Below, piece by piece: positions 10,540-20,110 of a stretch of 27,532 nucleotides of DNA (position 1 is the stretch's first letter; each line of letters opens with the position of its first letter). The translations under genes were made by a program, and so were the position numbers. The DNA comes from Cudoniella acicularis. Taxonomy: Eukaryota; Ascomycota; Leotiomycetes; Helotiales; Helotiaceae. Below the pieces are notes generated by a model that was not told the DNA's origin, made no database searches, and saw only the letters and a program-made list of their open reading frames with translations. Location: the NCBI GenBank assembly GCA_013054445.1, contig JAAMPI010000718.1:1-27532 (forward strand), in the 5' to 3' direction.

Positions 10540-10896
10540 GCTAGCTCTTGATTGCAGATCCCCTTTTCTGGTAACATGGTATAGCTGTCTTTGAGCAGTT
10601 GTGCAATTGTATACTTCGAAAGTAGCAGCTTCAATTCCTCGGAGCTTATGAAGGTTCTGTGAATTGGGGATTTTGATAGATTGTGACGTGAGTCACTTGA
10701 TTTCTGCTGCTCGTCAACATTTGAACATTTGGAGGTAAACCTCAAGATGGAGATGATTCACGCATCAGGTTACCAGCAGAACTGGAAAATCACTCCAAAA
10801 GAGTGCCCAAGCCCCACATTCAAGATAGATCTAAATCGTCGATAACAGAAGACGTATATTCCAAGAAACCTGGACTGCTCCCGCAAACCCACCACT
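10540..10896. other. Spacer between the two CaaX-protein genes
   Basis: About 357 bp with no additional gene recognised. It presumably contains the promoter of the 147-aa gene and the 3' region of the 146-aa gene. Confidence 0.4.
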
Positions 10897-11337
10897 TCAC
10901 ATTATGGTACAACATACCTCCCTCCACCCCTTCCACGTAGCAGGAGGCTCTGCCACGGCAGCTATATCATCCTCCTCACCAAGCCCATAATCCAGTCTCC
11001 CATCTCCACCCATCTTGAACCCCTTGTATCTCGCCAAAAACACCTCAACGACAGTCCTCTCCCTCGTCCTCATCTCTTCCACCCAATTTTTCAACACCTC
11101 CCTTCTTTCCCTGGTCATCCCACCATCCAATTCCTTTTTCATCGAGTTCACCGTGATCATAACGAAAGGAGATCTGTACTGCGGATTGCCCATATCACGA
11201 TAAGATTGCTCCAGTCTTTTGAGCGTGGAAAGAGGGAGGGATATGGAGCCATTCGGGGCGAAATAGAGGGGCGGTAGAGTGCCGTAACGAAGCTGCGGTT
11301 CGAAGCTATGGTCGCATGGTTGTGGTGGACCGCTCAT
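10897..11337 (-). CDS. 146-aa hypothetical protein with C-terminal CaaX box (CTIM)
   Basis: Intact single-exon frame, ATG at 11337, stop at 10899-10897. An N-terminal LRYGTLPPLYF and NGSISLPLSTLKRLEQSY segment is followed by a charged helix-like region (KKELDGGMTRERREVLKNW), VEVFLARYKGFKMGGDGRLDY, and the end REVCCTIM. CTIM is a C-a-a-X box with Met at the last position, the preferred class for farnesyltransferase; the adjacent Cys could be palmitoylated. Shared length, orientation, LARY/LARF, GDG-LDY and CaaX end link it to the 147-aa neighbour, which suggests an old tandem duplication with strong divergence. Biochemical role unknown. Confidence 0.65.
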   Translation of the reverse strand: MSGPPQPCDHSFEPQLRYGTLPPLYFAPNGSISLPLSTLKRLEQSYRDMGNPQYRSPFVMITVNSMKKELDGGMTRERREVLKNWVEEMRTRERTVVEVFLARYKGFKMGGDGRLDYGLGEEDDIAAVAEPPATWKGWREVCCTIM

Positions 11338-12610
11338 CTCTAGTTGGTTTTATGTTTTGCTGCTTGCTTGAGGATGGTTCGCTCGTTGGAAAAAGACCTT
11401 TGAATATTCTGGATTCGTGATTGTCGCCGTTTGAGCAAAGGCTGCTGGGCGTCGAGGATTGAAATTGGGGTCGAGGAGGTACAGGAAAGATGTGAATCAC
11501 GGCAAAGAAATTTCTAAAGTGAAGGAAGTGAATTGAGTGATAGTCAGTCAACAGCAAGCCCGTGCAGCTGGAAGCAAGAAATTGACCGATACCGGACATT
11601 TCCAAGTGCGCAGAGCCAGAATTATGCACCAAAATGAACACCAGAAAGAATGTCTTACGCTGGCTAGGCCTGTTTTTTGAATCTGCTTAGATTTGGCCCG
11701 GATCTTAGGGTCAAATTTCATAATTTAAAGGGGCTTTAGAAGTGACAAATTTGGCTTTGATTATGGTTGCAGCCCAGAAAATGCCGAAAAGGTGAAAGAG
11801 ACTCTCACGTTCTAGTCTGAAAATCTTTCAGGTTATGGTCGCAGAGACTTTCTACATGAATAAAGACTCTCATATCCTCTCATTGTTAGAATTGAAGGAT
11901 ATTAACCACCTGATATGATAAAAAACACAAGAAACAACCTGCAATTAAACCTTCTAGTACCGTCAAGAATGATTTCAGAATCTGCAAAAACTAAAGAAAG
12001 ACTCGAATGGCAGATCCTTACTCCACCACTTCCTTCATTCTCGTTTGCTGCTTGCCCCCATGTTTCAACATACTTTGAGCTTATGCAAAAGTATAAGAGC
12101 TTTCAAGCCCACAGTCTGCAAGGAAGCCCTTAGCTGCCAATGGATTCAGCATTGTTCATGAGTCATTCTCAACGATCCTGAAAAACGGGTGGTGGTTACG
12201 CTGGATATTTCTTGATGAAACTACAACGTAAATGGAAATATTGGCTGGAAATATGATATTAATTTTAGCAATTGTAGAATTAACGTACAAAACTTTCTTT
12301 TCTTTTGATTTCATACTATTTTCGTTAGCTTTTACCAGTATACAAAGACCTCTAATTTGCATAAGGTGGAAACAGATCACTCTCCAAAAGGCTCTTCCAT
12401 AAATTCATCTCTCGTACCGAGTCTTTCTTTCGATACACCTAGAAAAGAAGATTTTATTCCAGCGTCTCCATTTTCTTCGTAGGCGTGTAAAGCAATGATT
12501 CATGATACCTGGTATCGGTTCCCCGTTTTATGTCCTAAGTACAGTCATTCAGTTCTCCTATCCAGCCATGAGTTTGGCCCCTAGAGTGGAGAGATAGCCC
12601 AGTTTCATTG
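11338..12610. other. Intergenic, no gene seen
   Basis: Low-complexity AT-rich DNA left of the nested transposon. The frames at 11306-11641, 11915-12133 and 12156-12380 show no domain, signal peptide or paralogue. Confidence 0.5.
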
Positions 12611-12618
12611 GCTAGATT
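12611..12618 (+). repeat. Left target-site duplication of the hAT-like element
   Basis: GCTAGATT here and GCTAGAAG at 14480-14487 match in the first six of eight bases. An 8-bp duplication is diagnostic of hAT transposition; the two mismatches imply age. Confidence 0.6.
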
Positions 12619-12807
12619 CAATGCACGCAATGGATGGATATCCATTAATTTTTCGCAGTATCCAATCCAATTCATATAAGGATTACTAAGATCCAGAACC
12701 ATTAAGGAAATTAACGGATTTTAATAGATTATGGATTTGAACTTCTGACTGGATATCTATAGACTTTTGTTGATTTTTATAGATTTTCATAAAAATCATA
12801 AAACATA

Positions 12808-12846
12808 GTAAGAGTAGGGGCCACAGCTCGCCGCACACCTAAGCGA
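12808..12846 (+). repeat. Left terminal inverted repeat of the mariner element
   Basis: 39 bp identical to the reverse complement of 14211-14249. Weaker similarity continues inward with small indels (CCTCC-T-TTTTTGAC). Confidence 0.92.
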
Positions 12847-13029
12847 AACCTCCTTTTTTGACACCCCTACTTAAATAAATTATTATAATTTAAATATTAA
12901 TTATTTTCAACCGAAATTGAAAATATAAATTAACTAATAGTTAATAATCCGCGTATTATAATTACATCTTCAATTTTACAAGTTAATTGTTCCGTATAAT
13001 ACCGAAAGTCACGTAGATCAACCCGATCC

Positions 13030-14050
13030 TAAAGCTTTTACAACTCCCTATACAAATCCTCTTTATTTTTCGCACATACGGCAATTTCTCTAGCTCTTCT
13101 TTCATTCACCGCTAGACCTTCTCAATTAGATTCAAATCTGGTGATGAAGGCGGCCACTTAAACCCGCGGATACCGTATAAAAGCCGGGGCAAGCGAGCGT
13201 TCCCCATATAGACCTTAGACCTATCCTCTATAAAGATATACTCCGGACCCAGTTGATCAAACAACGGGAAAACCGCAGGTTCAAGAACTTGCTAGAGGTA
13301 GGCCTTCGAGCATATACCCTTACGCTCCAGAAGCTTCTCTATAAAGACTAATTTCGACTTATAGTCCTAGCCTATTACCTCTTAAATCATGACCGAAACC
13401 CTTCCTGACCTATACACGGACCGTATACAATTATTGCACTGTTTTTCGTCTACCCGTCGTATAACCTAGATCCTTCTACTCTTCCTAGTCTCAAATATAG
13501 CTTCATCTGACTATGTGACCTTCATCTGACTAAATGACCTTCATCTGACTATATGACCTTCATCTGACTAAATGACCTTCATCTGACTATATGACCTTCA
13601 TCTGACTATATGACCTTCCTCTAGTCCCCTCCTTGCTTGCCGTCGTCCCTATATACTACATAGTCCGATGTTCCCCACCACCTATGTTCAAGAGCAAAGC
13701 CTAACCGCTTCTTAGCTTGTTAGCGTGATATAAAGGGCTAGGGGCATACAATACAGCGTCGGTAGCTTTTCTTTCGGAGCTCTCGTCGAATAGTACGTGC
13801 AGAAGCAACGATGCCTAGTTACTAGCGGACCTGTTTAAAAGTTAAGCGTCGAGTGCTAAAATCTCTTACGATATAGCAGATAATTTAGCGGATAAGTCGA
13901 GTAGATATTAATCTATATTAGTATTCCTTCCCTTTCCGCGTAGTACTACTTGATTTGTCTTTACAGATCGTCCTAGCAGAGCTTCGTAGTATACCGAGTT
14001 GTTTGAAGATGTCGCCCTAGCTTTTCCGTCGCGTACTATTTGACGCACCC
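13030..14050 (-). pseudogene. Tc1/mariner transposase relic
   Basis: Limits are approximate. In order on the minus strand: an N-terminal helix-turn-helix-like DIFKQLGILRSSARTI (about 14010), the first catalytic Asp motif RKVI-stop-SDE (about 13610 and again near 13510), a following segment with RRVDEK and CNNCIRSVY, the second Asp motif YIFIEDRSKVYMGNAR (about 13225), and WPPSSPDLNLIEKV (about 13150), the family's third catalytic motif. After EKV the text reads stop-R-stop where relatives have VWRW, i.e. two TGG codons became TAG and TGA, the change RIP makes. Multiple stops and a frame-shifting minisatellite make it inactive. Confidence 0.85.
13502..13615. repeat. Six tandem copies of a 19-bp unit inside the transposase
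   Basis: Unit TTCATCTGACTAWATGACC repeated six times head to tail with one- or two-base differences. On the minus strand each unit encodes the K-V-I-x-S-D-E stretch that surrounds the first catalytic Asp. Because 19 is not a multiple of three, the five extra copies shift the frame. It is a local expansion, not a CRISPR array: there are no spacers. Confidence 0.9.
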
Positions 14051-14210
14051 TAGCGCGTTTTAAGGTATTCTAATTATCACCTTGCTCACACGGTAGAGAG
14101 GATGATAGGATGTTATACTCTATTTTGAATATTATATAAGAATAATTGATAGTTGTATTATTGTTAAATTTTAAAGAAGGTAGGTCAAAAATAAGGAGGC
14201 GTATCTAATC

Positions 14211-14249
14211 TCGCTTAGGTGTGCGGCGAGCTGTGGCCCCTACTCTTAC
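14211..14249 (-). repeat. Right terminal inverted repeat of the mariner element
   Basis: Exact inverted copy of 12808-12846. The outer base is followed by the TA target dinucleotide. Confidence 0.92.
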
Positions 14250-14479
14250 TAAAACATAAAAATGAAAATATAAGTATTATTAAGATATTTACTGTTAAAG
14301 GTACCTATTTCTAAAATAAAACACCCTGCTATTAATCCATTTAGGTCGTGGATATCTACTAATTATTAAAGTCTTATTAGATGGATTGGATCATGAAAAA
14401 AACTCAGATCCAGGGTAGTGGATTGGATTGGATTCAGATCCAGATTCACCCGTTTATCATTTATCTATTGCGTGCACTG

Positions 14480-14487
14480 GCTAGAAG
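14480..14487 (+). repeat. Right target-site duplication of the hAT-like element
   Basis: GCTAGAAG, matching GCTAGATT at 12611-12618 in six of eight bases. Confidence 0.6.
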
Positions 14488-15957
14488 GGAGTGGAGAGAT
14501 AAAACCCCGGGGTGGAGAGCAGGATAGGGGGTAGACTTGGATAAACAGATGGAAAAATACCTCAATTTTTAAAACAACACAAATAAGAGTTTAGAGCTCC
14601 CTGTCGCCTGGATGCCACGGGTAGAGGAGTCTTTAAGGGGTAGCAGTGCCGCAACGTGCCGTTACCCGAAATTAAGGCCTAAAACAGCTCTTCCGGCCTC
14701 AAAATCCTGAAATCTTGTCTACTAAAGAGCTAGGGAGATATACCCCTGTAGAATCTGACAAAAGTTAGAGAGTGGAGAGCTATAAATCAAGCCTGTATAG
14801 TTAGGAGTAGAGGGTTGAAGATATACGATTAGATGGATGGAGAGTGGAAAGCCCTCCGCTCTCCTATCCACGCTATATGGATAAGAGTTCTGAAACGCTG
14901 GCTAAGTATATCCTTCTTGGTCAGGTCTTCTCTTTAACACAAGCACACCTGAAGTTATCTATGTACTTCCCACGGGTAAAAGTGCAAACTAATTTGTCTA
15001 CACAAGGTAGCGGTATCCTCCACCTCGCTTCTGTGTACTCTTGTCTTGTCCTTTATGTGCCTCCCCCCAAGGAGCTGAACCTCAACTCCCATTCCACCTG
15101 GACCGTGGCTTCTATAGGGCGTTTTTACCGCGAAGACTAACAAGAGCCGCTGCAGCACTCGTCTGACCATGGCAGGTTTCTAGGACTGAACCTTTTTAAC
15201 CACCCCCTTTGTATTCCCGCGTCGTAGAAAGCCAACCTCCATATGCCCTCTGTTCCGTAGAAGCATGCCCCGCGTATGAAAAAGCCTCGCTTTCCCTCTG
15301 TGAGTGCCTTCCCTTTATGTGTGTCTTCCCTTTGTGTATATCCTCCTCAGCTGTTAGTATAGAGGCCCAAGCAAAACAATCAAGATCCGCGGTTTAACGC
15401 GTTGATGACCATGACAGTGATCGAGTCGATTTCTGATTCGATAGTTCATTGAAACGGACACCCTTGCGTGCCATGTCGATTTGTACAGTCGATAATCGGG
15501 TAACGTACGTGAGATTGATATCGAGGATATTCGTGCTGTCGTCTTCTGCGCGCAAGACTTTTGTATGCAAGGCACGACTTGAAGAAAGCGGGAGGAAATA
15601 TTGTTGTTATTTCCGGCGTATTAGCTCGCTGCACGCTGGTAGATAACCCAGGCTCGTCGAAGGCTACATAATGAGCCTCTGAATGACCGAATTCTTCCAG
15701 AACTTCATTCTTTGAAATGATGAACTGCTGTTTCATCAGTGGGAATGCTCTGGACAGGAAGAGAAGCTTTGGGTACTTGAGAAAACGGAATTTCTACGGC
15801 TGTAAAGAAGTTAGTAGCAACTACGAATCACCAGAAATCCTTCAAGTCAGGTGACATTTTGCAGTATTTAAAAGGTGAATGCTCGCCAAACTTCAAAATT
15901 TTCTCAACAGCTCCATCCACCAACATCAAACAGATCGCAACCATCAAAAGCATCATC
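14488..15957. other. Intergenic with possible minus-strand exon relics
   Basis: The motif GTGGAGAG recurs (about 14491, 14507, 14769, also 12586) and may mark another old repeat. On the minus strand an open stretch about 15787-15590 (with FLKYPKLLFLSRAFPL and an ATG at 15736) and one at about 15605-15393 (with TRLSTVQIDMARKGVRF) look protein-like. They are in different frames without convincing splice sites, and no product is recognised. Confidence 0.35.
15865..15874 (+). promoter_or_regulatory. TATA-like element of the 257-aa gene
   Basis: TATTTAAAAG lies about 85-95 bp upstream of the ATG at 15958. Confidence 0.35.
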
Positions 15958-16905
15958 ATGTCGTCAAGCAATCCAGTAAATCCAGGCCAAAGCCCCCCTG
16001 TATGTACCATGCTCAAGATCTATATTGATTGACTGGTAATTCTGACTTGACTATATAGGGAGTAGGCGCTCAAGCAAATGCTCTTCCCGCTTTACTACAA
16101 GTCCAAGATCCGGTGAGTCTTGACAAGTTGGCTAGCTGCATACTAATCCAGGCACAATCAAAGCTAATTAGAACTCAATAGCAAAATCCAGTTGCTCGCA
16201 CTCAGGCACATTTATTTCTTCCGAATGGCACTCTCCTCGATTCAAATTCCGTGCTGTTACGTGCCCTCCTCGCTTTAGACAGGAACACGGAGACACAAGC
16301 TATGTTGAATATGCCACCTCAACGTGATCTAGCATTGAACACGAGGACGGCGTTAAGTTCAAACCCTGTATACATCTATCACTCTCCAACCTCACATAAC
16401 ATGGATTTCAGACGGGCCGCACTTGGATACACGGTTGGGAATGTTGAACCGACTCCTTGTAACGAATGCCGAAAGGGCAACGGTAGAATGTTGCAGTGTA
16501 TTACCGTGCCTGGCATTTGGAGTGGGGTTTGTGTAAATTGCAAGTACACGTCGAAAACACATTCGTGTTCTTTCCATCCTGAATTTCGCGGTGAGTAACG
16601 TCTTTTAAGTTTGGAATATCTTACTAACATCAACAGAAGGAACCGGCGGAAGTGGAGGCGGCGGTGGAGATGATAATAGCGATGGAGGCAGCGGTGGAGG
16701 AAAAGGTGCTGGTAAACGAGGACCCGGAAAGAAAGGCGCCGATCGACGAGGAAGTGGAGGTAAAACTGGTAATCGCCCAAAGGGAGTTATGAAGAACACC
16801 AAGAGAGGAGGCACCAAAAAGGATATTCGAAATGCTGCTAGTCAGGTTGGCCAAACGATTATGAACATGGCAAAAGGCACTGGAGGCAAGGTAGCAAGAG
16901 TCTAG
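15958..16905 (+). CDS. Cysteine-cluster protein, DUF3716-like, 257 aa, four exons
   Basis: Exons 15958-15999, 16059-16112, 16182-16590 and 16637-16905; introns of 59, 69 and 46 bp, all GT-AG, with GTATGT, GTGAGT and GTGAGT donors. The spliced frame is exactly 258 codons. A Pro/Gln-rich start is followed by a domain starting MDFRRAALGYTVGN with the pattern C-x2-C (PCNECRKG), then a lone Cys (LQC), C-x2-C (CVNCKY) and a final Cys (SCSF), as in fungal DUF3716 proteins and likely metal binding. The tail is Gly-rich, first acidic then strongly basic (KGAGKRGPGKK-like), suggesting nuclear or nucleic-acid association. Function unknown. It is a paralogue of the gene at 18855. Confidence 0.8.
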
Positions 16906-18854
16906 ATTAAGACGAGATCCTGATTTCTGACCGGGGTTTTGCTACCTGCATTTCGAGTTACAGGCCCTATTTACATTAGGATCGAGGATGTGCCCTTTAA
17001 GGCCAGATTAGAAAATTTGAATGGTCTGAGTCTTCAAGTTATAGATTAAACAGTGAAAATAATTGTTTCTTGGAAAAATACATGAATAATCGATCTGTAT
17101 TTAGTTGTGTTGTTTCTTTTGTGAGGACCGGAATGTCTTCAGGCAATCATAAGAACATCATACACTCCTAGCAGAAAGTAGAAAGCTACAACTATTACCA
17201 AAAGATCATGTTTATTTGTCTCCATCCTTAACTAATATACCTATTTTACTCATTGAAACGGAGTAATTTTGACACAACGGCACTTGAACACTTCAACTCT
17301 ACCGTGGAGTGGACGGGCAACTGGGCCCTAGACGCCCTTGCAAAATACGTAAAAGTTGGACTTGGAACATGTTTTCTTGTACTGGTGTATCAACTGCATT
17401 GCTACAGTCTGAAACGAGCGTAAATAATTGACTAGATAATGGCGTAGAAAATAGTTTGTTCTATGACTAAAAGGAAACACGATTCTTTGCTAGAGCCATA
17501 TGAAGTCATTAGATATGTCTGACTTGAAATTCATATGCAATGTGACACATTAAGACACCGTGACAGCCGCACAACTCAGTTTCTTGGGCCATGAAAGATC
17601 TATAAGGTTTAAGGGGACTCTAATTTAACCCCTGAGACTCGCCTGTTAACCAATGATCGCTCGAGTTAAGATTTGTGAAGGTTCTGGGTGCTCCCTGTGG
17701 CTCGGTTCGTGAACCAATGAACTGCAGACTCGGTTAATTCAGGGGAAGTTCTAACGACATTGTAGACTACTTAGACATTAAATGATTTTTATTCCGATTT
17801 CGAGTGACTTTTTCCAGAATATTGTTGCAACACTAATAATTTGGTACATCACGCCTTTAATGCGCCGCAAGAGTCACGATTACTCCAGGATAAGTGAAGT
17901 GTTTGAAGTAATATAAGGGAACATCATACATACATTTTGTTAATAAAGCAAGCGCTAGAAGTTCTAGAAAAAGGCAATTGAATTCTCCTCTGGATTTTTA
18001 CAATAGTAAGGCTGCGCTGCGGAGAAGCACTCAAAAAATACCGTCAAATACTACTCTGCACACGAAAGGATGGCGCAGCGATGGTCTTTGGTCCGAATGG
18101 AAAAGTATCTCGTACAATGTAAGCATTAAACATTCAAACTTCAATTAAAGGTCGCTTTTTTGCCAGGATAAAAATGTTAAATTAGCTTCAACGGTTCAGG
18201 CAGCCTCAAGATCCTTCTACTACGTATAGGGCTTTGAATGTGTTCTCCCTAAGTTCTTCCAAGCCGAAGATCCTTCAAGATGAGGGGTCCTTCTTCGATT
18301 GTCGAGGTAGCTTGCGCGCTTCGGTGCTCTTTTACTAAGGGGCTGAAATTCGGTCTACAGTCTTTGCGGGCAGCTCAAGGCAAATGGTCCGCTTTGGATA
18401 CCGTATTGCTCGAGGAGCGCCAGTTTGCGGGCGGTGAAGGCTTCCGTTGCACATACTGTAGGCCATTTTTCAATAGTCTCTGATCTCGCGCTTCAAGGGC
18501 CTGCCCCTTGAGTATATCTAAAGGGCTATCGATTCCCTAATTATCTCTGTATCTGAATATTTCAGTAGCTCAATTACGTAGATAATAAATCTCTATAAGA
18601 ATCCCGAAAGTGTGCTACTATTTTCTATATCTGCAAGCCGATAAGGGGGATTTCTGCACTCTGTATTAGGTATAGTGCAAACCGGCGCGTCTTAATCTCT
18701 TCGGTATTCGTAGACTCCGCAAAACTTTTCTCTTTTTCGCGAGCAGCAACGACAGAATACCCAGCATACCTGTCTGCAATCTTACTACAAATTTCTATCA
18801 TCTCGCCACCCAGTATCTCGCCACCCATTGTATCGATCAACAAGCGGAGTCAAC
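16906..18854. other. Intergenic between the two DUF3716-like genes
   Basis: Nearly 2 kb without a supported gene. It holds an imperfect direct repeat near 17632-17735 and a 67-codon frame at 18280-18483 with no recognisable feature. About 18500-18854 is the upstream region of the second gene. Confidence 0.45.
17632..17735 (+). repeat. Imperfect direct repeat around AACCAATGA
   Basis: Two segments about 64 bp apart share a CTGxGxCTCG...TGxTGxACCAATGA-type pattern followed by CTCGxGTTAA. The unit is bracketed by CCCCTGA (17629) and its inverse TCAGGGG (17739), giving a small partly palindromic structure. It may be a decayed miniature transposon; no target duplication was identified. Confidence 0.35.
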
Positions 18855-19911
18855 ATGTCCTGGAACCCCCGTAAGGACCCCCTTTTCCCGAAGGAGGCTG
18901 GCTCGCGGAGCAGTTCCCTAGATATCCTAGAAGGGGGAGGAGAGGAGGCTGGTGTTGGCTCAGGAGCTGGAGCTGGTGCTGAGGCCGTACAAGGCGTAGA
19001 GGGAGTTGGTTCTGGCTCAGGTGCTGCTGCTGGGTCTGAACAATTACAAGCTCAAAATGAGCAAACAGGAGCTGTCATTGGCGGCAATGACAAAAGCCTC
19101 GTAAATATAATCGTACGTACAAAACCAGCAGTGTTCTCTTGTAACAAGTTTTAACGCTATTTATCTCGCAGATGTCCGCAGAAGACGCCAAGGTATGTAC
19201 ATAATTCCACCCTCAAAGTTCTAATTGTGATTCTGACTTGAGAATAAAGGTACTCTGGACTCGTTTTAAGGCTACAGAAGCAATCGAAAATTCTACGCAA
19301 GCTGCACAGCGAAGGGCTGCTTTAGATGCACGACCATTCGTTGAGCCGCCTCGGCACAATACTGCCCGTGGCAATGTAACTCCTGTAACTTGCCTTCCCC
19401 CCTTTTTCAATGAGTTTCGTGCTAATTCATAACTTAACAGCAACCGGCTTTCCCCGCTGGTGTTCCCCAAGCTGGTGTGCCACTGGCACAAAATTTAATC
19501 ACTCAACAGACTCGGAATATCCGACTGTTTTTACAACAAATCGCGCCCAACCCCCGCCCCAACCTCCAGCAATTGCTGGCTATGCCAGTAATTCGAAATA
19601 TTACTTTGCGGGCCTCCAAAGCAAGTGGAAAGCCCTTCAGATTCGACCCCACTGCCGCCACCTCGACAACCAACAATGCCAATAAGGACAAGGAGATGGA
19701 TCATCGTGCTGCCGCTTTGGGTTACTGTGCTGGAGAGGTTGCTCTGTCTGCTTGCTCGGCTTGCAGAAAAAGGAAGGAGACGGCTGGGCCGGCCGAACAG
19801 GGCCGATTCATGGAATGTGTGGTCGTGCTGGGTTTGTACAACAACGCGTGCATGAATTGTAAATTCACCACGCAGACGAAGAACTGCAGCTTCTATACCT
19901 GCCAGCGCTGA
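18855..19911 (+). CDS. Cysteine-cluster protein, DUF3716-like, 291 aa, four exons
   Basis: Exons 18855-19112, 19172-19192 (a 21-bp microexon), 19250-19375 and 19441-19911. Introns start GTACGT, GTATGT and GTAACT and end CGCAG, TAAAG and AACAG; all exons are whole codons. ATG at 18855 (MSWNPRKDP) is chosen because the longer frame starts at TTG. The N-terminal part is Gly/Ala/Glu-rich and low complexity. The C-terminal domain (MDHRAAALGYCAGE, SACSACRKRK, MECVVV, ACMNCKF, NCSFYTC) parallels the 15958 gene, including the C-x2-C pairs. It stops six residues after CSFY, without the Gly-rich tail of its paralogue. Microexon and intron 2 limits are the least certain part. Confidence 0.75.
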
Positions 19912-19961
19912 CGGGTGGCGGTGGTGATGGCGAGGAAGGCGGTGATAGAGAGGAGGAGTAA
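19904..19961 (+). other. Out-of-frame Gly/Glu-rich tail remnant
   Basis: Directly across the stop of the 291-aa gene, the frame starting at 19904 reads ALTGGGGDGEEGGDREEE and then stops at 19961. The paralogue at this position reads GTGGSGGGGGDD in frame, so a small indel or lost splice event probably cut off this tail. Confidence 0.45.
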
Positions 19962-20110
19962 GCTGCGTTGTTAGATTAGAAATACCATCACCATGACCCG
20001 GAAACACTTCGCACTATTCTTCAGTAATTGTGATATTATCAATGTCTCACAACTACAGAGTAATTATATCTTCGAATACTTCTTTTGGTTTCCTTTTTAT
20101 CTAAAGGAGA

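Larger units (their letters stand above)
12808..14249. mobile_element. Tc1/mariner-type DNA transposon, 1442 bp, decayed
   Basis: Perfect 39-bp terminal inverted repeats begin GTAAGAGTAGGGGCCACAGC and are flanked by TA dinucleotides (12806-12807 and 14250-14251), the Tc1/mariner target duplication. The interior encodes a minus-strand DDE transposase with many stops. It sits inside the hAT-like element. The perfect terminal repeats contrast with the mutated interior. Confidence 0.92.
12619..14479. mobile_element. Non-autonomous hAT-like element, split by a Tc1/mariner insertion
   Basis: Terminal inverted repeats are CAATGCACGCAAT at 12619-12631 and CAGTGCACGCAAT (reverse complement of 14467-14479), 12 of 13 identical. 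They begin with CA and are flanked by 8-bp near-duplicates starting GCTAGA. Subterminal inverted ATCCAATCCAAT motifs occur at about 12659-12670 and, in reverse complement, at 14420-14434. Such subterminal arrays are usual for hAT transposase binding. Removing the inner mariner element leaves about 417 bp with no transposase, so it is a MITE-like derivative that would need a transposase elsewhere. It is older than the mariner insertion it contains. Confidence 0.65.

Noticed and set aside
13502..13615. CRISPR-like array
   Set aside because: The 19-bp units are contiguous without unique spacers and lie inside transposase coding sequence.
14844..15140. 98-codon plus-strand frame
   Set aside because: No domain, signal peptide, intron logic or paralogue; overlapped by an equally open antisense frame.
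18280..18483. 67-codon frame MRGPSSIVEV
   Set aside because: Short, no recognisable feature or promoter; treated as chance.
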